Source: Ottowia thiooxydans DSM 14619
Lineage (GTDB): Bacteria; Pseudomonadota; Gammaproteobacteria; Burkholderiales; Burkholderiaceae_C
Reading direction: 5' to 3'
Length of the DNA: 64,000 bases
Assembly: GCF_000422885.1 (NCBI RefSeq)
Contig: NZ_KE383943.1
Coordinates: 186,001-250,000, forward strand
Made by a program: the position numbers and the translations under genes. This document shows, one piece after another, positions 17,548-27,868 of this stretch. Below the pieces are notes generated by a model, which saw only the letters and a program-made list of their open reading frames with translations, made no database searches and was not told where the DNA came from. Position 1 is the stretch's first letter, and every line of letters starts with the position of its first letter.

Positions 17548-18954
17548 ATGAGTGAAATTTCCACGCCGGCACCGCGTATAGGCTTCGTTAGCCTAGGATG
17601 CCCCAAAGCCTTGACTGATTCGGAGCTGATCCTGACGCAGCTTTCAGCAGAAGGCTATCAAACCAGCAAGACCTTCGAAGGCGCTGATCTCGTCATCGTC
17701 AACACCTGCGGCTTCATCGATGACGCCGTTAAGGAGAGCCTGGACACCATCGGAGAAGCGCTTGCTGTTAACGGCAAAGTGGTTGTCACGGGTTGCCTGG
17801 GCGCTAAAACCGTACCTGGCAGCGATTCGGCTGATGGCGACTCCCACAATTTGGTGAAATCGCTGCATCCTTCCGTGTTGGCCGTGACCGGCCCCCACGC
17901 TACACAGGAGGTGATGGACGCAGTGCATCTGCATTGCCCGAAACCCCATGATCCATTTTTGGACTTGATTCCAGGCGCTTTTGGCGAAGCGGGCTTGAAG
18001 CTCACGCCGCGCCACTATGCCTATCTGAAGATCAGCGAAGGCTGTAATCACCGCTGTACCTTCTGCATCATCCCCTCCATGCGCGGCGATCTGGTCAGCC
18101 GGCCCATTGGTGATGTCCTGAAAGAGGCGCGAGCCTTGTTCGAGGGTGGCGTGAAGGAGTTGCTGGTTATCAGCCAGGACACTTCTGCCTATGGCGTGGA
18201 TGTGAAGTACCGCACCGGCTTCTGGGATGGTCGCCCGGTGAAGACGCGCATGTTTGAGCTTGTTCAGGCGCTTTCGGATCTGGCTGAGCCGCATGGTGCC
18301 TGGGTGCGCTTGCACTACGTCTATCCCTACCCCAGTGTCGATGAAATCGTGCCGCTCATGGCCGAAGGCAAGGTACTTCCCTATCTGGATGTACCCCTGC
18401 AGCACAGCCATCCGGACGTGTTGCGCCGCATGAAACGGCCAGCCAGTGGTGAGAAAAACCTGGAACGTATTGCCCGCTGGCGCGAGCTTTGCCCGGAATT
18501 GGTGATTCGCTCCACCTTCATTGCCGGGTTCCCGGGTGAAACGGAGCAGGAGTTCGAACATCTGCTGGATTTCGTTCGCGAGGCGCGCATTGACCGTGCA
18601 GGATGCTTCGCCTATTCCCCCGTGGAGGGCGCTACCGCCAACGCACTACCCGGCATGCTGCCACCAGAGCTGCGTGAAGAGCGGAGAGCGCGTTTCATGA
18701 AAGTGGCGGAAGAGGTATCTACCGCCAAGCTGCGCGAGCGAGTGGGCGCCACCATGCAGGTGTTGGTGGATTCCGCACCTGCGCTGGGTCGGCGCGGAGG
18801 TGTGGGCCGAAGCTACGCTGACGCCCCGGAAATTGATGGTATCGTGCAATTGCTGCCACCCGAGAAGATCAGCAAACAGCTCAAGGTGGGAGAGTTCACG
18901 CGGGCACGCATTGTGGGCACCCAGGGGCATGACCTGGTGGCTCTGCCCATATGA
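17548..18954 (+). CDS. rimO: Ribosomal protein uS12 methylthiotransferase RimO
   Basis: 468 residues from ATG 17548. The N-terminal UPF0004 domain ([15 protein letters not shown], Cys18; VNTCGF, Cys54; TGCLG, Cys83) binds the auxiliary 4Fe-4S cluster. The radical-SAM motif CNHRCTFC (166-173) binds the second. A C-terminal TRAM domain ends the protein. It adds a methylthio group to Asp88 (E. coli numbering is Asp89) of ribosomal protein S12. Confidence 0.95.
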   Translation: MSEISTPAPRIGFVSLGCPKALTDSELILTQLSAEGYQTSKTFEGADLVIVNTCGFIDDAVKESLDTIGEALAVNGKVVVTGCLGAKTVPGSDSADGDSHNLVKSLHPSVLAVTGPHATQEVMDAVHLHCPKPHDPFLDLIPGAFGEAGLKLTPRHYAYLKISEGCNHRCTFCIIPSMRGDLVSRPIGDVLKEARALFEGGVKELLVISQDTSAYGVDVKYRTGFWDGRPVKTRMFELVQALSDLAEPHGAWVRLHYVYPYPSVDEIVPLMAEGKVLPYLDVPLQHSHPDVLRRMKRPASGEKNLERIARWRELCPELVIRSTFIAGFPGETEQEFEHLLDFVREARIDRAGCFAYSPVEGATANALPGMLPPELREERRARFMKVAEEVSTAKLRERVGATMQVLVDSAPALGRRGGVGRSYADAPEIDGIVQLLPPEKISKQLKVGEFTRARIVGTQGHDLVALPI

Positions 18955-18965
18955 GTTTGACGATG

Positions 18966-18984
18966 AGGCGTTTTGGCGCCTTTT
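18966..18984 (+). terminator. Short terminator after rimO
   Basis: AGGCG, a TTTTGG loop and CGCCT, followed by TTT, 12 nt after the rimO stop. The stem is short, so efficiency may be modest. Confidence 0.45.
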
Positions 18985-19137
18985 CTGCAGGCGGGGAGGG
19001 CGAACAGCATGCGAGCCCAAGCTGCTTCGCAGTGATTCGCGAATGTTCAGGCCTGCTGCACTCATCCGGATTCAAGGCTGCCTTGCAAAAGCAAGCAATC
19101 TTGAGCCTCCTGAAGAGTGTGAAATTAAGCAGGCAAC

Positions 19138-19167
19138 AAAAAAGCCACCCGAAGGCGGCTTTTTTTA
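19138..19167. terminator. Bidirectional terminator between rimO and tRNA-Leu
   Basis: GCCACC, a CGAA loop and GGCGGC (one mismatch) are flanked by an A-run on the left and a T-run on the right. It can end transcripts from rimO (plus) and from the tRNA gene (minus). Confidence 0.75.
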
Positions 19168-19219
19168 AGAGGAAATCTGCATATGTCAGATTTCCAGTGT
19201 CATTACCCAACATAATCGT

Positions 19220-19304
<85 letters not shown>

Positions 19305-19323
19305 ATTTCAGGAAAGAACGCAA

Positions 19324-21633
19324 TTGTATATCAAAAAAACTGAGCCATCCGGCTTGTTGGATGAAATTGAAGGAACGGTGCAAGGTCACCGTGACGGCCA
19401 TGGTTTCGTAACCCGCGACGACGGGGAGCCAGACATCTATCTAGCTCCCAATGAAATGCGAGCGGTGCTGCATCGAGATCGCGTCAAGGTGCGGGTGGTA
19501 CGACAGGATCGGCGTGGCCGGCCCGAAGGGCGTGTTGTAGAGATTGTGGAGAGGCCACCGCATCCCATCATTGGGCGTTTGCTCAATGAAGCTGGCCTGT
19601 GGTTGGTAGCGCCGGAAGACAAGCGCTATGGCCAGGACGTGATGATTCCAAAGAGCGGCATCGGGCAAGCCAAGCCGGGCCAGGTGGTGGTGGTCGAACT
19701 GACCGAACCCCCCGCGCTCTATGGTCAGCCCGTGGGCCGCGTGAAGGAAGTGCTGGGCGAAGTGGATGACCCCGGCATGGAAATCGAAATAGCCGTGCGC
19801 AAGTACAGCGTGCCACATGAATTTTCTGATGCAGCTATCGGCGAGGCCAGGTCGCTTCCGGATCAGGTGCGCCCAGAAGACAAGCGCGGCCGGGTTGATC
19901 TGACCGATGTGGCGCTGGTCACCATCGATGGCGAGGATGCGCGCGATTTTGACGATGCCGTGTATTGCGAACCCGCCAAGGTGGGGCGCGGTAAAGGCTG
20001 GCGCTTGTTGGTCGCCATCGCTGATGTGAGCCACTATGTGCAGACCGGTCATCCGCTGGATGTCGATGCCTACGACCGCGCTACCAGTGTGTATTTTCCG
20101 CGCCGCGTGATTCCCATGCTGCCTGAGAAGCTGAGCAATGGCTTGTGTTCTCTCAACCCTGAGGTAGAGCGCCTTTGTATGGTGTGTGACATGCTTGTCA
20201 CCGCCAAGGGTGAAGTGCATGCCTATCAGTTTTACCCCGCGGTGATGTGGAGCCATGCACGCTTCACCTATACCGAAGTGGCCGCGATTTTGGCCAATAC
20301 GCGTGGGCCCGAGGCCAGCAAGCGCAAGGCGCGCGTTCAGGACCTGATCAACCTGCATGACGTGTTCCGCGCGCTCTTGAAGAGCCGCGCTGCGCGCGGT
20401 GCGGTGGACTTCGAGACTACAGAAACGCAGATCGTCTGTGATGACAACGGCCGCATTGAGAAAATCGTGCCGCGTACCCGCAACGATGCGCACAAACTGA
20501 TCGAAGAATGCATGCTGGCTGCCAACGTATGCAGCGCAGATTTCATAGAGCAGGGCAAGCACGCTGGCCTGTTCCGTGTGCACGAAGGCCCCACTCCTGA
20601 AAAGCAGGAAACCCTTCGCAGCTACCTGAAGGTGCTGGGCTTGGGCCTGACCATCGGTGATGTACCCAAGCCTAGTGAGTTTCAGCACATAGCCGAAGCC
20701 ACAAAGGAGCGCCCCGACGCGCCGCAAATCCACATGATGCTGCTGCGCTCGATGAGCCAAGCCATCTACTCGCCGCACAACAGTGGCCATTTTGGCCTGG
20801 CCTACGAAGCCTACACGCACTTCACCAGCCCGATCCGGCGTTATCCCGATCTCCTGGTGCATCGCGTGATCAAGGCCATCTTGAGCAAACGCCGCTATCA
20901 GTTGCCGGAATTGCCGACGCCTGGCGAGGCGCACGAGAAGCTCAGCCGCCGTTTGCAAAAGAACAATGCATCCCGCAATCGCGGCAGCACGGAACCGCCT
21001 AAACGTGCATCTGCCGAGATGCTGGCCTGGGAAGCAGCGGGCTTGCACTGCAGTGCCAACGAACGCCGTGCCGATGAGGCCAGCCGTGACGTCGAAGCCT
21101 GGCTGAAGTGCAAGTACATGCGCGAGCACCTGGGTGAAGAGTTTGGGGGAGCGGTGAGCGCTGCCACGAGCTTCGGGCTGTTCGTGACGCTGGATGAGCT
21201 CTACGTGGAGGGCCTGGTACACATCACTGAACTGGGAGGCGAATACTTCCGCTTCGATGAAGTGCGTCAGGAACTGCGCGGTGAACGCACGGGCATCCGC
21301 TACGGTGTGGGCACCCGAGTTCGCGTGCAGGTCAGCCGGGTCGATCTGGACGGTCGCAAGATCGATTTTCGTCTGGTGAACGATGGGGAGGATCTCACCT
21401 CCCGTGCGATGCGAGACAAAGGCGTGCCGCAGTCGGGTGAGCGGGGTACGTCCGCGAAAGCATCTACCAAGCGCAGTGCGCGCAAGCCCCGGGACCATGA
21501 AAGAAGCGAAGGCGCTGACTCCTCCGCTGCCAATGCACGCCACCATCCTTCGCCCATTCAGGCGCTAAAAGCATCTGTGAAGAAAGCCGCTGCTCAAGCC
21601 AGGGGCGGTAAACAAAAAAAATCAAGGCGCTGA
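19324..21633 (+). CDS. rnr: Ribonuclease R
   Basis: About 769 residues from TTG 19324, which has GGAAAG seven bases upstream. The frame runs further left but through the antisense of the tRNA gene, so those codons are rejected; the TTGs at 19354 and 19357 are alternatives. Cold-shock domains are followed by the RNB catalytic domain with VTIDGEDARDFDDAVY (metal-binding aspartates), an S1 domain (GGAVSAATSFGLFVTLDELY) and a Lys/Ser-rich tail. It is a 3'-5' exoribonuclease that degrades structured RNA. Confidence 0.93.
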   Translation: MYIKKTEPSGLLDEIEGTVQGHRDGHGFVTRDDGEPDIYLAPNEMRAVLHRDRVKVRVVRQDRRGRPEGRVVEIVERPPHPIIGRLLNEAGLWLVAPEDKRYGQDVMIPKSGIGQAKPGQVVVVELTEPPALYGQPVGRVKEVLGEVDDPGMEIEIAVRKYSVPHEFSDAAIGEARSLPDQVRPEDKRGRVDLTDVALVTIDGEDARDFDDAVYCEPAKVGRGKGWRLLVAIADVSHYVQTGHPLDVDAYDRATSVYFPRRVIPMLPEKLSNGLCSLNPEVERLCMVCDMLVTAKGEVHAYQFYPAVMWSHARFTYTEVAAILANTRGPEASKRKARVQDLINLHDVFRALLKSRAARGAVDFETTETQIVCDDNGRIEKIVPRTRNDAHKLIEECMLAANVCSADFIEQGKHAGLFRVHEGPTPEKQETLRSYLKVLGLGLTIGDVPKPSEFQHIAEATKERPDAPQIHMMLLRSMSQAIYSPHNSGHFGLAYEAYTHFTSPIRRYPDLLVHRVIKAILSKRRYQLPELPTPGEAHEKLSRRLQKNNASRNRGSTEPPKRASAEMLAWEAAGLHCSANERRADEASRDVEAWLKCKYMREHLGEEFGGAVSAATSFGLFVTLDELYVEGLVHITELGGEYFRFDEVRQELRGERTGIRYGVGTRVRVQVSRVDLDGRKIDFRLVNDGEDLTSRAMRDKGVPQSGERGTSAKASTKRSARKPRDHERSEGADSSAANARHHPSPIQALKASVKKAAAQARGGKQKKSRR

Positions 21634-21687
21634 ACGCGGGTTTGCCGCAGGTCCTGAGCTATTGATCCGGCCCGGTGATGTATTAAC

Positions 21688-21734
21688 CGTTTGCCCTGAG
21701 GTTCGAAGGGCTTAGCCCCTTCGCAGGGCGAACG
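21688..21734. repeat. REP-like inverted repeat downstream of rnr
   Basis: CGTTTGCCCTGAGGTTCGAAGGG pairs with CCCTTCGCAGGGCGAACG across a short CTTAG-type loop. It is a member of the REP-like family, with a partial relative at 483-521. It may protect or end the rnr transcript. Confidence 0.6.
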
Positions 21735-21764
21735 AAATTTAAACTTCACAAGGCCGCATCAATA

Positions 21765-22535
21765 ATGTCAACCATGAGCAAGCACCCCTCACTCAAAACC
21801 GCCATCGTCACTGGAGCCGGCACCGGCATAGGTAAGGCAACAGCACTGGCTTTGCTGGCCGATGGCTGGCAAGTTGTGTTGGCTGGCCGGCGTGCAGAAG
21901 TCCTCCAGCAAACCATAGACGAATCGCAAGCCGGTGCGCGCGCCTTGGCCGTGCCCACGGATGTGGCTGACCCCGCCGCTGTGGCACACCTCTTTGAATC
22001 TACCGTTCAAGCATTCGGCAGGGTTGATTTGCTTTTCAACAATGCCGGTACGGGCGCTCCTGCGGTTCCGCTGGAGGATCTCACTGTGGAGCAGTGGCGC
22101 TCAGTGGTGGATGTCAATCTGAGCGGTATGTTCTATTGTTTGCAGGCGGCTTTTCGGGTCATGAAGGTGCAGGCCCCTCGTGGGGGCCGCATTATCAACA
22201 ACGGCTCGATTGCAGCGTATGCACCTCGTCCTCATTCCATCGCTTATTCGGCCACCAAGCACGCGGTGTCAGGGCTCACGAAAGCCGCCTCACTCGATGG
22301 TCGCGCCCATGACATCGCTGTCGGCCAGATTGACATTGGCAATGCCGCTACGCAGATGACTGGCCCTATGGCTGCCGGCATCTTGCAAGCCAACGGCCAG
22401 ACGATGGAAGAGCCCCGCATGGATGTTGCCATCGTTGGCCAATCGGTGGTCTATATGGCCAATCTGCCCCTGCAGGCCAACGTGCTATTTCATACGGTGA
22501 TGGCCACCAAGATGCCGTTCGTGGGGCGAGGGTAG
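21765..22535 (+). CDS. SDR-family oxidoreductase
   Basis: 256 residues (ATG 21765; ATG 21774 is an alternative). A classical short-chain dehydrogenase: nucleotide motif TGAGTGIG (about 17-24), NNAG, the catalytic Ser in NNGSIAAY and the YSATK active-site pair. RGHD-type cofactor residues after beta2 (AGRRAE) suggest NADP(H). The substrate is not evident and the gene stands alone. Confidence 0.88.
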   Translation: MSTMSKHPSLKTAIVTGAGTGIGKATALALLADGWQVVLAGRRAEVLQQTIDESQAGARALAVPTDVADPAAVAHLFESTVQAFGRVDLLFNNAGTGAPAVPLEDLTVEQWRSVVDVNLSGMFYCLQAAFRVMKVQAPRGGRIINNGSIAAYAPRPHSIAYSATKHAVSGLTKAASLDGRAHDIAVGQIDIGNAATQMTGPMAAGILQANGQTMEEPRMDVAIVGQSVVYMANLPLQANVLFHTVMATKMPFVGRG

Positions 22536-22687
22536 CAGGAACGTATCTGTACTCCAAATCAGGAGCTTTGGCGTCCCGCTGTGTCCTGTCTTGCGGGTGG
22601 CGTGCAGTGATACGTCGAATGCCGAGCAGGGCCCGGCGGTCCCAACGAATGTTCTTCGTTATTCTTCTGCAGTCTGCTTCCGGCCTT

Positions 22688-24172
22688 TCAGGACGGAGTT
22701 GCCAATCTTTCCGCCGTGAGAGGCAAGCCATACGGCCATACATCCGCAAAATGTCCGTGTTGCCATACGGCAGTGCGAGCAGCGCTGAACGCATCTACTC
22801 CTGCTGCCAGACGCGCGCCAATCATGCCGGCTAGGACATCGCCTGTACCGGCGGTGGCCAATCGAGCATTTCCGGTGGGGTTGATGTAGGGGAGTTGGTC
22901 TGGCGCTGCAATGACGCTGCCGGAGCCTTTCAGGACTACCGTGGCGCGGAATCGCTGGGCTAATTCACGTGCACATGCCAAGCGGTCCGCCTGCACTTCA
23001 GCCGTGGTGCACGCCAAGAGGCGAGCAGCCTCCAGCGGGTGAGGGGTCAAGACCGTCGCTTGCCCGTGTGAGCTCCGGTTTGCGAGGCTGGCTTGCAGGG
23101 CGGGGTCGCGAGCAATGGCGTTCAAGGCATCCGCATCCAACACCAGGCGGGGAGCTGCGGCCAGAAGTGCGGGGAGTACCTTAACCACTGCTTCGCCACC
23201 GCCGCAACCACAAACCGAGGTGAGCGCTGAAAGATCGAGCGCATCGAAGCGGCGGAACATCAGGGCCGGGGCGGTGGGGTCCGCCAGCAGATCAAAATCA
23301 CCGAGTAGGCTGACGTAGACGCGTCCGGCGCCAGCAGACAGGGCGGAGCGAGCGGCGAGGAGGGCGGCGCCGCGCATGGAGATACCGTGAGAGGCGTCAC
23401 TTTCACCCCCGATCACGGCCACATCGCCCCAAGTGCCTTTGTGGCTGGCATGCGGGCGGGTAGCTTGCGACCCGGGTGGATTGAGCAGCGCCACTGGAGC
23501 TTCTGCGGGGGATATGCCCAGTTCGTCGAACCACAGCGTGCCGCAGGCGTCTCGCCCGTGCATGGTGAAGAGGCCGGGCTTCAGTGTGAGGAGGCTGAGG
23601 GTGTGGTGGCGTGGAGGGCCGGCATCTGTGTGCCAGGGGATATGGGCTGAGCCGGTGTCGACATTCAGGCCGGTCGGCGCATCCACGGCCAAACGCTGCG
23701 CGGGGCCAGTAGCCATGCAGGCAAGCCATTCGGCCATACGGCCCTGCGCTGGGCGCGCCGCGCCAATGCCCAGGAGTGCGTCGATACACAGGTCATCCGC
23801 ATCGAGTTTTGGGGGCTCTTCGGCAAAGTGCACGCCGGCATCGCGCGCGCGTACCCAAGAGGCGCGTGCGTCTGTCGGGGTGCTTTCCGCATTGCCCAAC
23901 CAGGTCACCACCGGGTTGAGGCCCCAGCGGCGCAGGTGCATCGCGGCCTCCAACCCATCTCCCCCGTTGTTGCCGGGGCCGCAGGCAACCCAAATGGTGC
24001 GAGCATGTGGTGCTAGAGCGAGTGCAAGCCGCGCTACCGCCAAGCCAGCGCGTTGCATCAGGGTGTGGGCAGGCAGTTGGGCTGCAGCAGCTTGCTCTAT
24101 GCGACGGGTAGCTGCGGTGTCATGCAGCGGGTGCATCTCATGGGCGTGGATCAGGCGCGGCATGGCGATCAT
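22688..24172 (-). CDS. nnr: Bifunctional NAD(P)H-hydrate epimerase/ADP-dependent dehydratase
   Basis: 494 residues. The N-terminal half is the YjeF_N epimerase (GPGNNGGDG, 65-73; DALLGIGAAR). The C-terminal half is the carbohydrate-kinase-like dehydratase (HKGTWGDVAVIGG, CGCGGGEA, VLTPHPLEAARLL, TAGTGDVLAGMIGA). Together they repair damaged NAD(P)H hydrates. Two start codons (24172, 24163) are possible. It is tail-to-tail with the SDR gene; 22536-22687 is empty. Confidence 0.93.
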   Translation of the reverse strand: MIAMPRLIHAHEMHPLHDTAATRRIEQAAAAQLPAHTLMQRAGLAVARLALALAPHARTIWVACGPGNNGGDGLEAAMHLRRWGLNPVVTWLGNAESTPTDARASWVRARDAGVHFAEEPPKLDADDLCIDALLGIGAARPAQGRMAEWLACMATGPAQRLAVDAPTGLNVDTGSAHIPWHTDAGPPRHHTLSLLTLKPGLFTMHGRDACGTLWFDELGISPAEAPVALLNPPGSQATRPHASHKGTWGDVAVIGGESDASHGISMRGAALLAARSALSAGAGRVYVSLLGDFDLLADPTAPALMFRRFDALDLSALTSVCGCGGGEAVVKVLPALLAAAPRLVLDADALNAIARDPALQASLANRSSHGQATVLTPHPLEAARLLACTTAEVQADRLACARELAQRFRATVVLKGSGSVIAAPDQLPYINPTGNARLATAGTGDVLAGMIGARLAAGVDAFSAARTAVWQHGHFADVWPYGLPLTAERLATPS

Positions 24173-24252
24173 TGTGCACCGCCGGCGTTCCAGTCCACCT
24201 CAAAATGACTTTCTTTGAATGCGCCCTTAGGTCCCGGACGGGAATGGCGAGA

Positions 24253-25515
24253 CTATTTGCCGTGTCCCATGATGCGCTCCAGCCCTAAACCTTCGATGTC
24301 GATGGCTGGCGCCCGCCCTCCGATCTGATCGGCTAGCACCCTGGCCGATCCGCAGGCTAGGGTCCAGCCGCTGGCGCCATGCCCCAGGTTGAGCCACAGG
24401 CCGGGGATTCCGCTGGAGCCGAGTACCGGCGGGCCATCGGGCAGGGCAGGGCTCGCGCCCTTCCAGACCTGCACGCCCTTGGACAGGCGACCGGCTGCGG
24501 GAAACCAATCGGCCAGCACCTTGTAGAGCTTTCGTATGGCACCATCATCTATGTGGCCTGGCCTGCCTCCGATTTCCGAGGCGCCCGCCACGCGCACGCG
24601 CTGCCCCAATCGGGTGATGGCTACTTTGTAGTGTTCGTCCGTCACGCCGCTGCGGGGGGCGTTGATGGACTCAGGGATATGGGCGCTGACTGAATAGCCA
24701 TATACAGGGCGAAGCGGCAGGCGGATACCCAGGGGCCCCAGCAGGGCGGCCGATTGCACGCCCGCACAGAGCACTATGGCGTCAAAACGCCTCGGTGAGT
24801 CCGCGTTCGTGATCCGCAGCGTTGCTGGCTGGGTGGGGTCGATGCTCGCGACCGCTGTACTGAATTCGAAGCGTGCGCCCAGTTGCTCCGCTGCATCGCG
24901 CAAGATGATGGCAAATTGACGGCAGTTAGCAACTTCGTCCTGCGGAAAGTAGACGGCGCCCGCAAGATCCGTATGCGGGTGCAGCGCAGGTTCCAACTGG
25001 CGTGCCTCACTGGGGCTGATTTCGTGGAATGGCACGGCGAGCTCGCGCAATGCGATCAAGGCGGGCTGAATTTGCCGGCGGTCTTTCTCGCTGCGCAGCA
25101 GCACCATATGTCCGTCGCTGCGGTCGAAGGTGTAGGCCATGCTGGCGGAAACCTCGCGCATCCGCTGCTGGCTGTAGATCGCCAATCGGAGTAATCGGCT
25201 TTGGTTGGCTGCAAAATTGCCAGAGCGGCAGGCCGTGAGCCAGCGGCGCATCCACCCGAGGTCAGCGGCGTGCAAGGGACGCGCCATACGGAGCGGGGCG
25301 TTGCTGGTCAGGATGTGGCGGCCAAGCTTGCCTGCCATGCCAGGAGCTGTCCAGGGGGCCACGCAACCAGTTGAGAGAATTCCGGCATTGGCGAAGCTGG
25401 CCTCTTCACCGATGCTGGTGTGCCGTTCGAATACCGTGACCGCATGCCCATCCGCAGCCAGCTCGTATGCGGTGGTCACGCCGATAATGCCGGCGCCGAG
25501 GATGGCGATGTTCAT
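24253..25515 (-). CDS. dadA: D-amino acid dehydrogenase (DadA-like FAD oxidoreductase)
   Basis: 420 residues from ATG 25515, where the FAD motif begins (MNIAILGAGIIGVTTAYELA); the longer frame upstream would overlap the rpsB promoter region. The DAO fold continues with FERHTSIGEEASFANAGILS and the C-terminal LWLNLGHGASGWTLACGSARV. It oxidises D-amino acids and passes electrons to the respiratory chain. Close glycine/D-amino-acid oxidases cannot be excluded. Confidence 0.85.
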   Translation of the reverse strand: MNIAILGAGIIGVTTAYELAADGHAVTVFERHTSIGEEASFANAGILSTGCVAPWTAPGMAGKLGRHILTSNAPLRMARPLHAADLGWMRRWLTACRSGNFAANQSRLLRLAIYSQQRMREVSASMAYTFDRSDGHMVLLRSEKDRRQIQPALIALRELAVPFHEISPSEARQLEPALHPHTDLAGAVYFPQDEVANCRQFAIILRDAAEQLGARFEFSTAVASIDPTQPATLRITNADSPRRFDAIVLCAGVQSAALLGPLGIRLPLRPVYGYSVSAHIPESINAPRSGVTDEHYKVAITRLGQRVRVAGASEIGGRPGHIDDGAIRKLYKVLADWFPAAGRLSKGVQVWKGASPALPDGPPVLGSSGIPGLWLNLGHGASGWTLACGSARVLADQIGGRAPAIDIEGLGLERIMGHGK

Positions 25516-25599
25516 GGAGTCGAGGCCAAAGAGTGGAGCGATGCCGCGCCTGCAGCGATCGTCAGAAAGGGGTGGGTTTCGGGGTGCGCGGGCGCAGGC

Positions 25600-25605
25600 T
25601 ATAAT
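25600..25605 (+). promoter_or_regulatory. -10 box and leader of rpsB-tsf
   Basis: A perfect TATAAT lies 188 nt before rpsB; no good -35 is visible. The long GC-rich leader is a candidate for S2-dependent autoregulation known for rpsB, but I cannot identify the S2 site by eye. Confidence 0.55.
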
Positions 25606-25793
25606 CGACGGGTTTCGCTGATGCACCGCTTAAATTGCGGCGCTTGGCAAGACAAATCGCAAACCAGTCCCCACAAGGTGTTGCCGCCGGTTACTCAAAG
25701 GATCTCCGCAAACGGATCTCCATTCGAGGCTACCGATGAAAGCGGCGATGAGCGGGCTGGATTTTAGACCTAACCTTTGTTAAAGGAATTCTC

Positions 25794-26555
25794 ATGTCCG
25801 TCACTATGCGTGAAATGCTGGAAGCCGGTGTCCACTTCGGTCACCAAACCCGCTTCTGGAACCCCAAGATGGCTCCGTTCATCTTCGGTCATCGCAACAA
25901 AATCCACATCATCAACCTGGAAAAATCGTTGCCGATGTTCCAGGAGGCGCAGAAGTTTGCGCGTCAGTTGGCTGCCAACCGCGGCACGATCCTGATGGTG
26001 GGTACCAAGCGCCAAGCCCGTGACATCGTGGCCGAAGAAGCTCGCCGTGCTGGCGTGCCTTTCGTCGAGCAGCGCTGGTTGGGCGGCATGCTGACCAACT
26101 TCAAAACCGTGAAGACTTCCATCAAGCGCCTGAAAGACATGAAGGCACAGCAGGAAGCCGGTCTTGAAAGCATGAGCAAGAAAGAACAGCTCACGTTCTC
26201 ACGTGAAATGGCCAAGCTCGAGCGTGATATTGGTGGCATTCAAGACATGGGCGCGCTGCCTGATGCCATTTTCATCATCGATGTCGGCTTCCATAAGATT
26301 GCTGTCTCCGAAGCGAAGAAATTGGGTATCCCACTGATTGGCGTGGTTGATACCAACCATTCGCCTGAAGGCATCGACTACGTGATTCCAGGTAACGATG
26401 ACTCTTCCAAAGCTGTGACGCTCTACGCTCGTGGCATCGCTGACGCCATTCTTGAAGGCCGTGCCAACGCCGTCAATGACGTGGTCAAGGCTGTAGCTGC
26501 CACCGCTGAAGGCGATGATGAGTTCGTCGAAGTCGAGGACGGCACCGCCGCCTGA
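25794..26555 (+). CDS. rpsB: 30S ribosomal protein uS2
   Basis: 253 residues. Diagnostic segments are [56 protein letters not shown] and [27 protein letters not shown]. It is the first gene of the rpsB-tsf unit and ends in an acidic tail. Confidence 0.98.
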   Translation: MSVTMREMLEAGVHFGHQTRFWNPKMAPFIFGHRNKIHIINLEKSLPMFQEAQKFARQLAANRGTILMVGTKRQARDIVAEEARRAGVPFVEQRWLGGMLTNFKTVKTSIKRLKDMKAQQEAGLESMSKKEQLTFSREMAKLERDIGGIQDMGALPDAIFIIDVGFHKIAVSEAKKLGIPLIGVVDTNHSPEGIDYVIPGNDDSSKAVTLYARGIADAILEGRANAVNDVVKAVAATAEGDDEFVEVEDGTAA

Positions 26556-26573
26556 TCTGACGAGTTCGGAAAC

Positions 26574-26597
26574 AGGGGCGTATAGCGCCCCTTTTTT
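26574..26597 (+). terminator. Intercistronic terminator between rpsB and tsf
   Basis: AGGGGCG, loop TATAG, CGCCCCT and then a T-run. Such a partial terminator lets rpsB be made in excess over tsf. Confidence 0.85.
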
Positions 26598-26669
26598 CTT
26601 GTTTTGTTAAATTTTTAGCGTCGGCGGTCTTATGGAGCCGGCGCCTTACCGAAAGACTGGAGCAAACCG

Positions 26670-27560
26670 ATGGCAGCAATTACCGCAAGCATGGTCGCCG
26701 AACTGCGCGCCAAGACCGACGCGCCCATGATGGAGTGCAAGAAAGCCCTGACCGAAGCCGAAGGCGATATGGTTAAGGCTGAAGAGCTGTTGCGCGTCAA
26801 GCTTGGCACCAAAGCCGGCAAAGCCGCTTCCCGCGTGACCGCTGAAGGCGTGGTAACCGCTTCGATCAATGGCACCACTGGCGCCGTGGTTGAAGTCAAC
26901 TGCGAAACCGATTTCGTGACCAAGAACGACAGTTTCCTGGCGCTGGCGCAAGGCGCTGCCGATCTGGTGGCTGCACACAACCCGGCTGATGTGGCCGCTC
27001 TGGGTGCCCTGCCTTTCACATTGGGTGAATTTGGCCCTACGCTTGAAGACGTGCGCGTTGGCATGATCGGCAAAATTGGCGAAAACATGAGCTTTCGCCG
27101 TTTCGTTCGCAAATCTGGTGGCGGAAAGCTCGCCTCGTACCTGCACGGAACCCGCATTGGCGTTCTGGTCGAATTCGAAGGTGATGAAACTGCCGCACGC
27201 GACGTTGCCATGCACGTGGCTGCCATGAAGCCAGTGTCGCTCGCCAGCAGCGATGTGCCGGTCGAATTGATCGAAAAAGAGCGCAGTGTGGCGACCGCCA
27301 AGGCCCAGGAATCTGGAAAACCTGCCGATATCGCTGCCAAAATGATCGAAGGCTCAGTGGCGAAATACCTCAAAGAGGTCTCGTTGCTCAATCAGCCCTT
27401 CGTGAAGAACGACAAGCAAACTGTCGAGCAGATGCTCAAAGAGCGCGCTACTACTGTCAAGGGCTTCACGCTCTTCGTGGTGGGCGAGGGCATTGAGAAG
27501 AAGCAAGACGATTTCGCCGCTGAAGTTGCCGCACAAGTGGCCGCTGCACAAAAAGCGTAA
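26670..27560 (+). CDS. tsf: Elongation factor Ts
   Basis: 296 residues. The N-terminal UBA-like segment ([33 protein letters not shown]) and the core motif [14 protein letters not shown] are diagnostic. It is the nucleotide exchange factor for EF-Tu, transcribed partly by read-through from rpsB. Confidence 0.98.
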   Translation: MAAITASMVAELRAKTDAPMMECKKALTEAEGDMVKAEELLRVKLGTKAGKAASRVTAEGVVTASINGTTGAVVEVNCETDFVTKNDSFLALAQGAADLVAAHNPADVAALGALPFTLGEFGPTLEDVRVGMIGKIGENMSFRRFVRKSGGGKLASYLHGTRIGVLVEFEGDETAARDVAMHVAAMKPVSLASSDVPVELIEKERSVATAKAQESGKPADIAAKMIEGSVAKYLKEVSLLNQPFVKNDKQTVEQMLKERATTVKGFTLFVVGEGIEKKQDDFAAEVAAQVAAAQKA

Positions 27561-27610
27561 CTCGCTGCGGCGCTGAAGCGCAGTCCCCCTCTCGTCAGGG
27601 GCGCAGCCCG

Positions 27611-27677
27611 CAGGCTTTGCGAAGCCTGCCCCGCGGCAGCAAGTCATTGGCTTGCTGCCGCAGCCATCTGGTTTTTT
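27611..27677 (+). terminator. Hairpins after tsf, probable terminator
   Basis: A small hairpin (CAGGCTT/AAGCCTG, 27611-27628) is followed by a perfect 11-bp stem GCGGCAGCAAG/CTTGCTGCCGC (27633-27661), and a T-run starts 10 nt later (27672-27677). The distance to the T-run is unusual. Confidence 0.55.
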
Positions 27678-27678
27678 G

Positions 27679-27726
27679 ACTCCCACTCCTGCTTTCGCTA
27701 TCGTGATAGTTAAAGCGAGTTGGAGT
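27679..27726. repeat. Imperfect inverted repeat upstream of pyrH
   Basis: The arms starting ACTCCCACTCCTGCTTTCGC and ending AAAGCGAGTTGGAGT fold into one long imperfect hairpin around CTATCGTGATAG. It may be a repeat element or part of the pyrH leader. The remainder of 27561-27868 shows no gene. Confidence 0.5.
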
Positions 27727-27868
27727 GCTCTGCTGACGTCAGCCAGCGCCGCCTGATTCGGATCCCCCTCTTGTTTTTCGCAGAGGACCCTCTTGCCGGC
27801 CTGGTTCAGAGCTTTTTGAATCCATCCCTAGTAGACTACTGCACCGTTGCATTTCCCGGAGCCTGCCG

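Noticed and set aside
19441-21546. 701-codon open frame antisense to rnr
   Set aside because: It mirrors the codon pattern of rnr on the other strand, has no recognisable domain, and rnr itself is certain.
27679-27726. Inverted repeat before pyrH as a CRISPR or riboswitch
   Set aside because: Single hairpin with no repeated spacer pattern and no known aptamer features; no CRISPR array is seen anywhere in the window.
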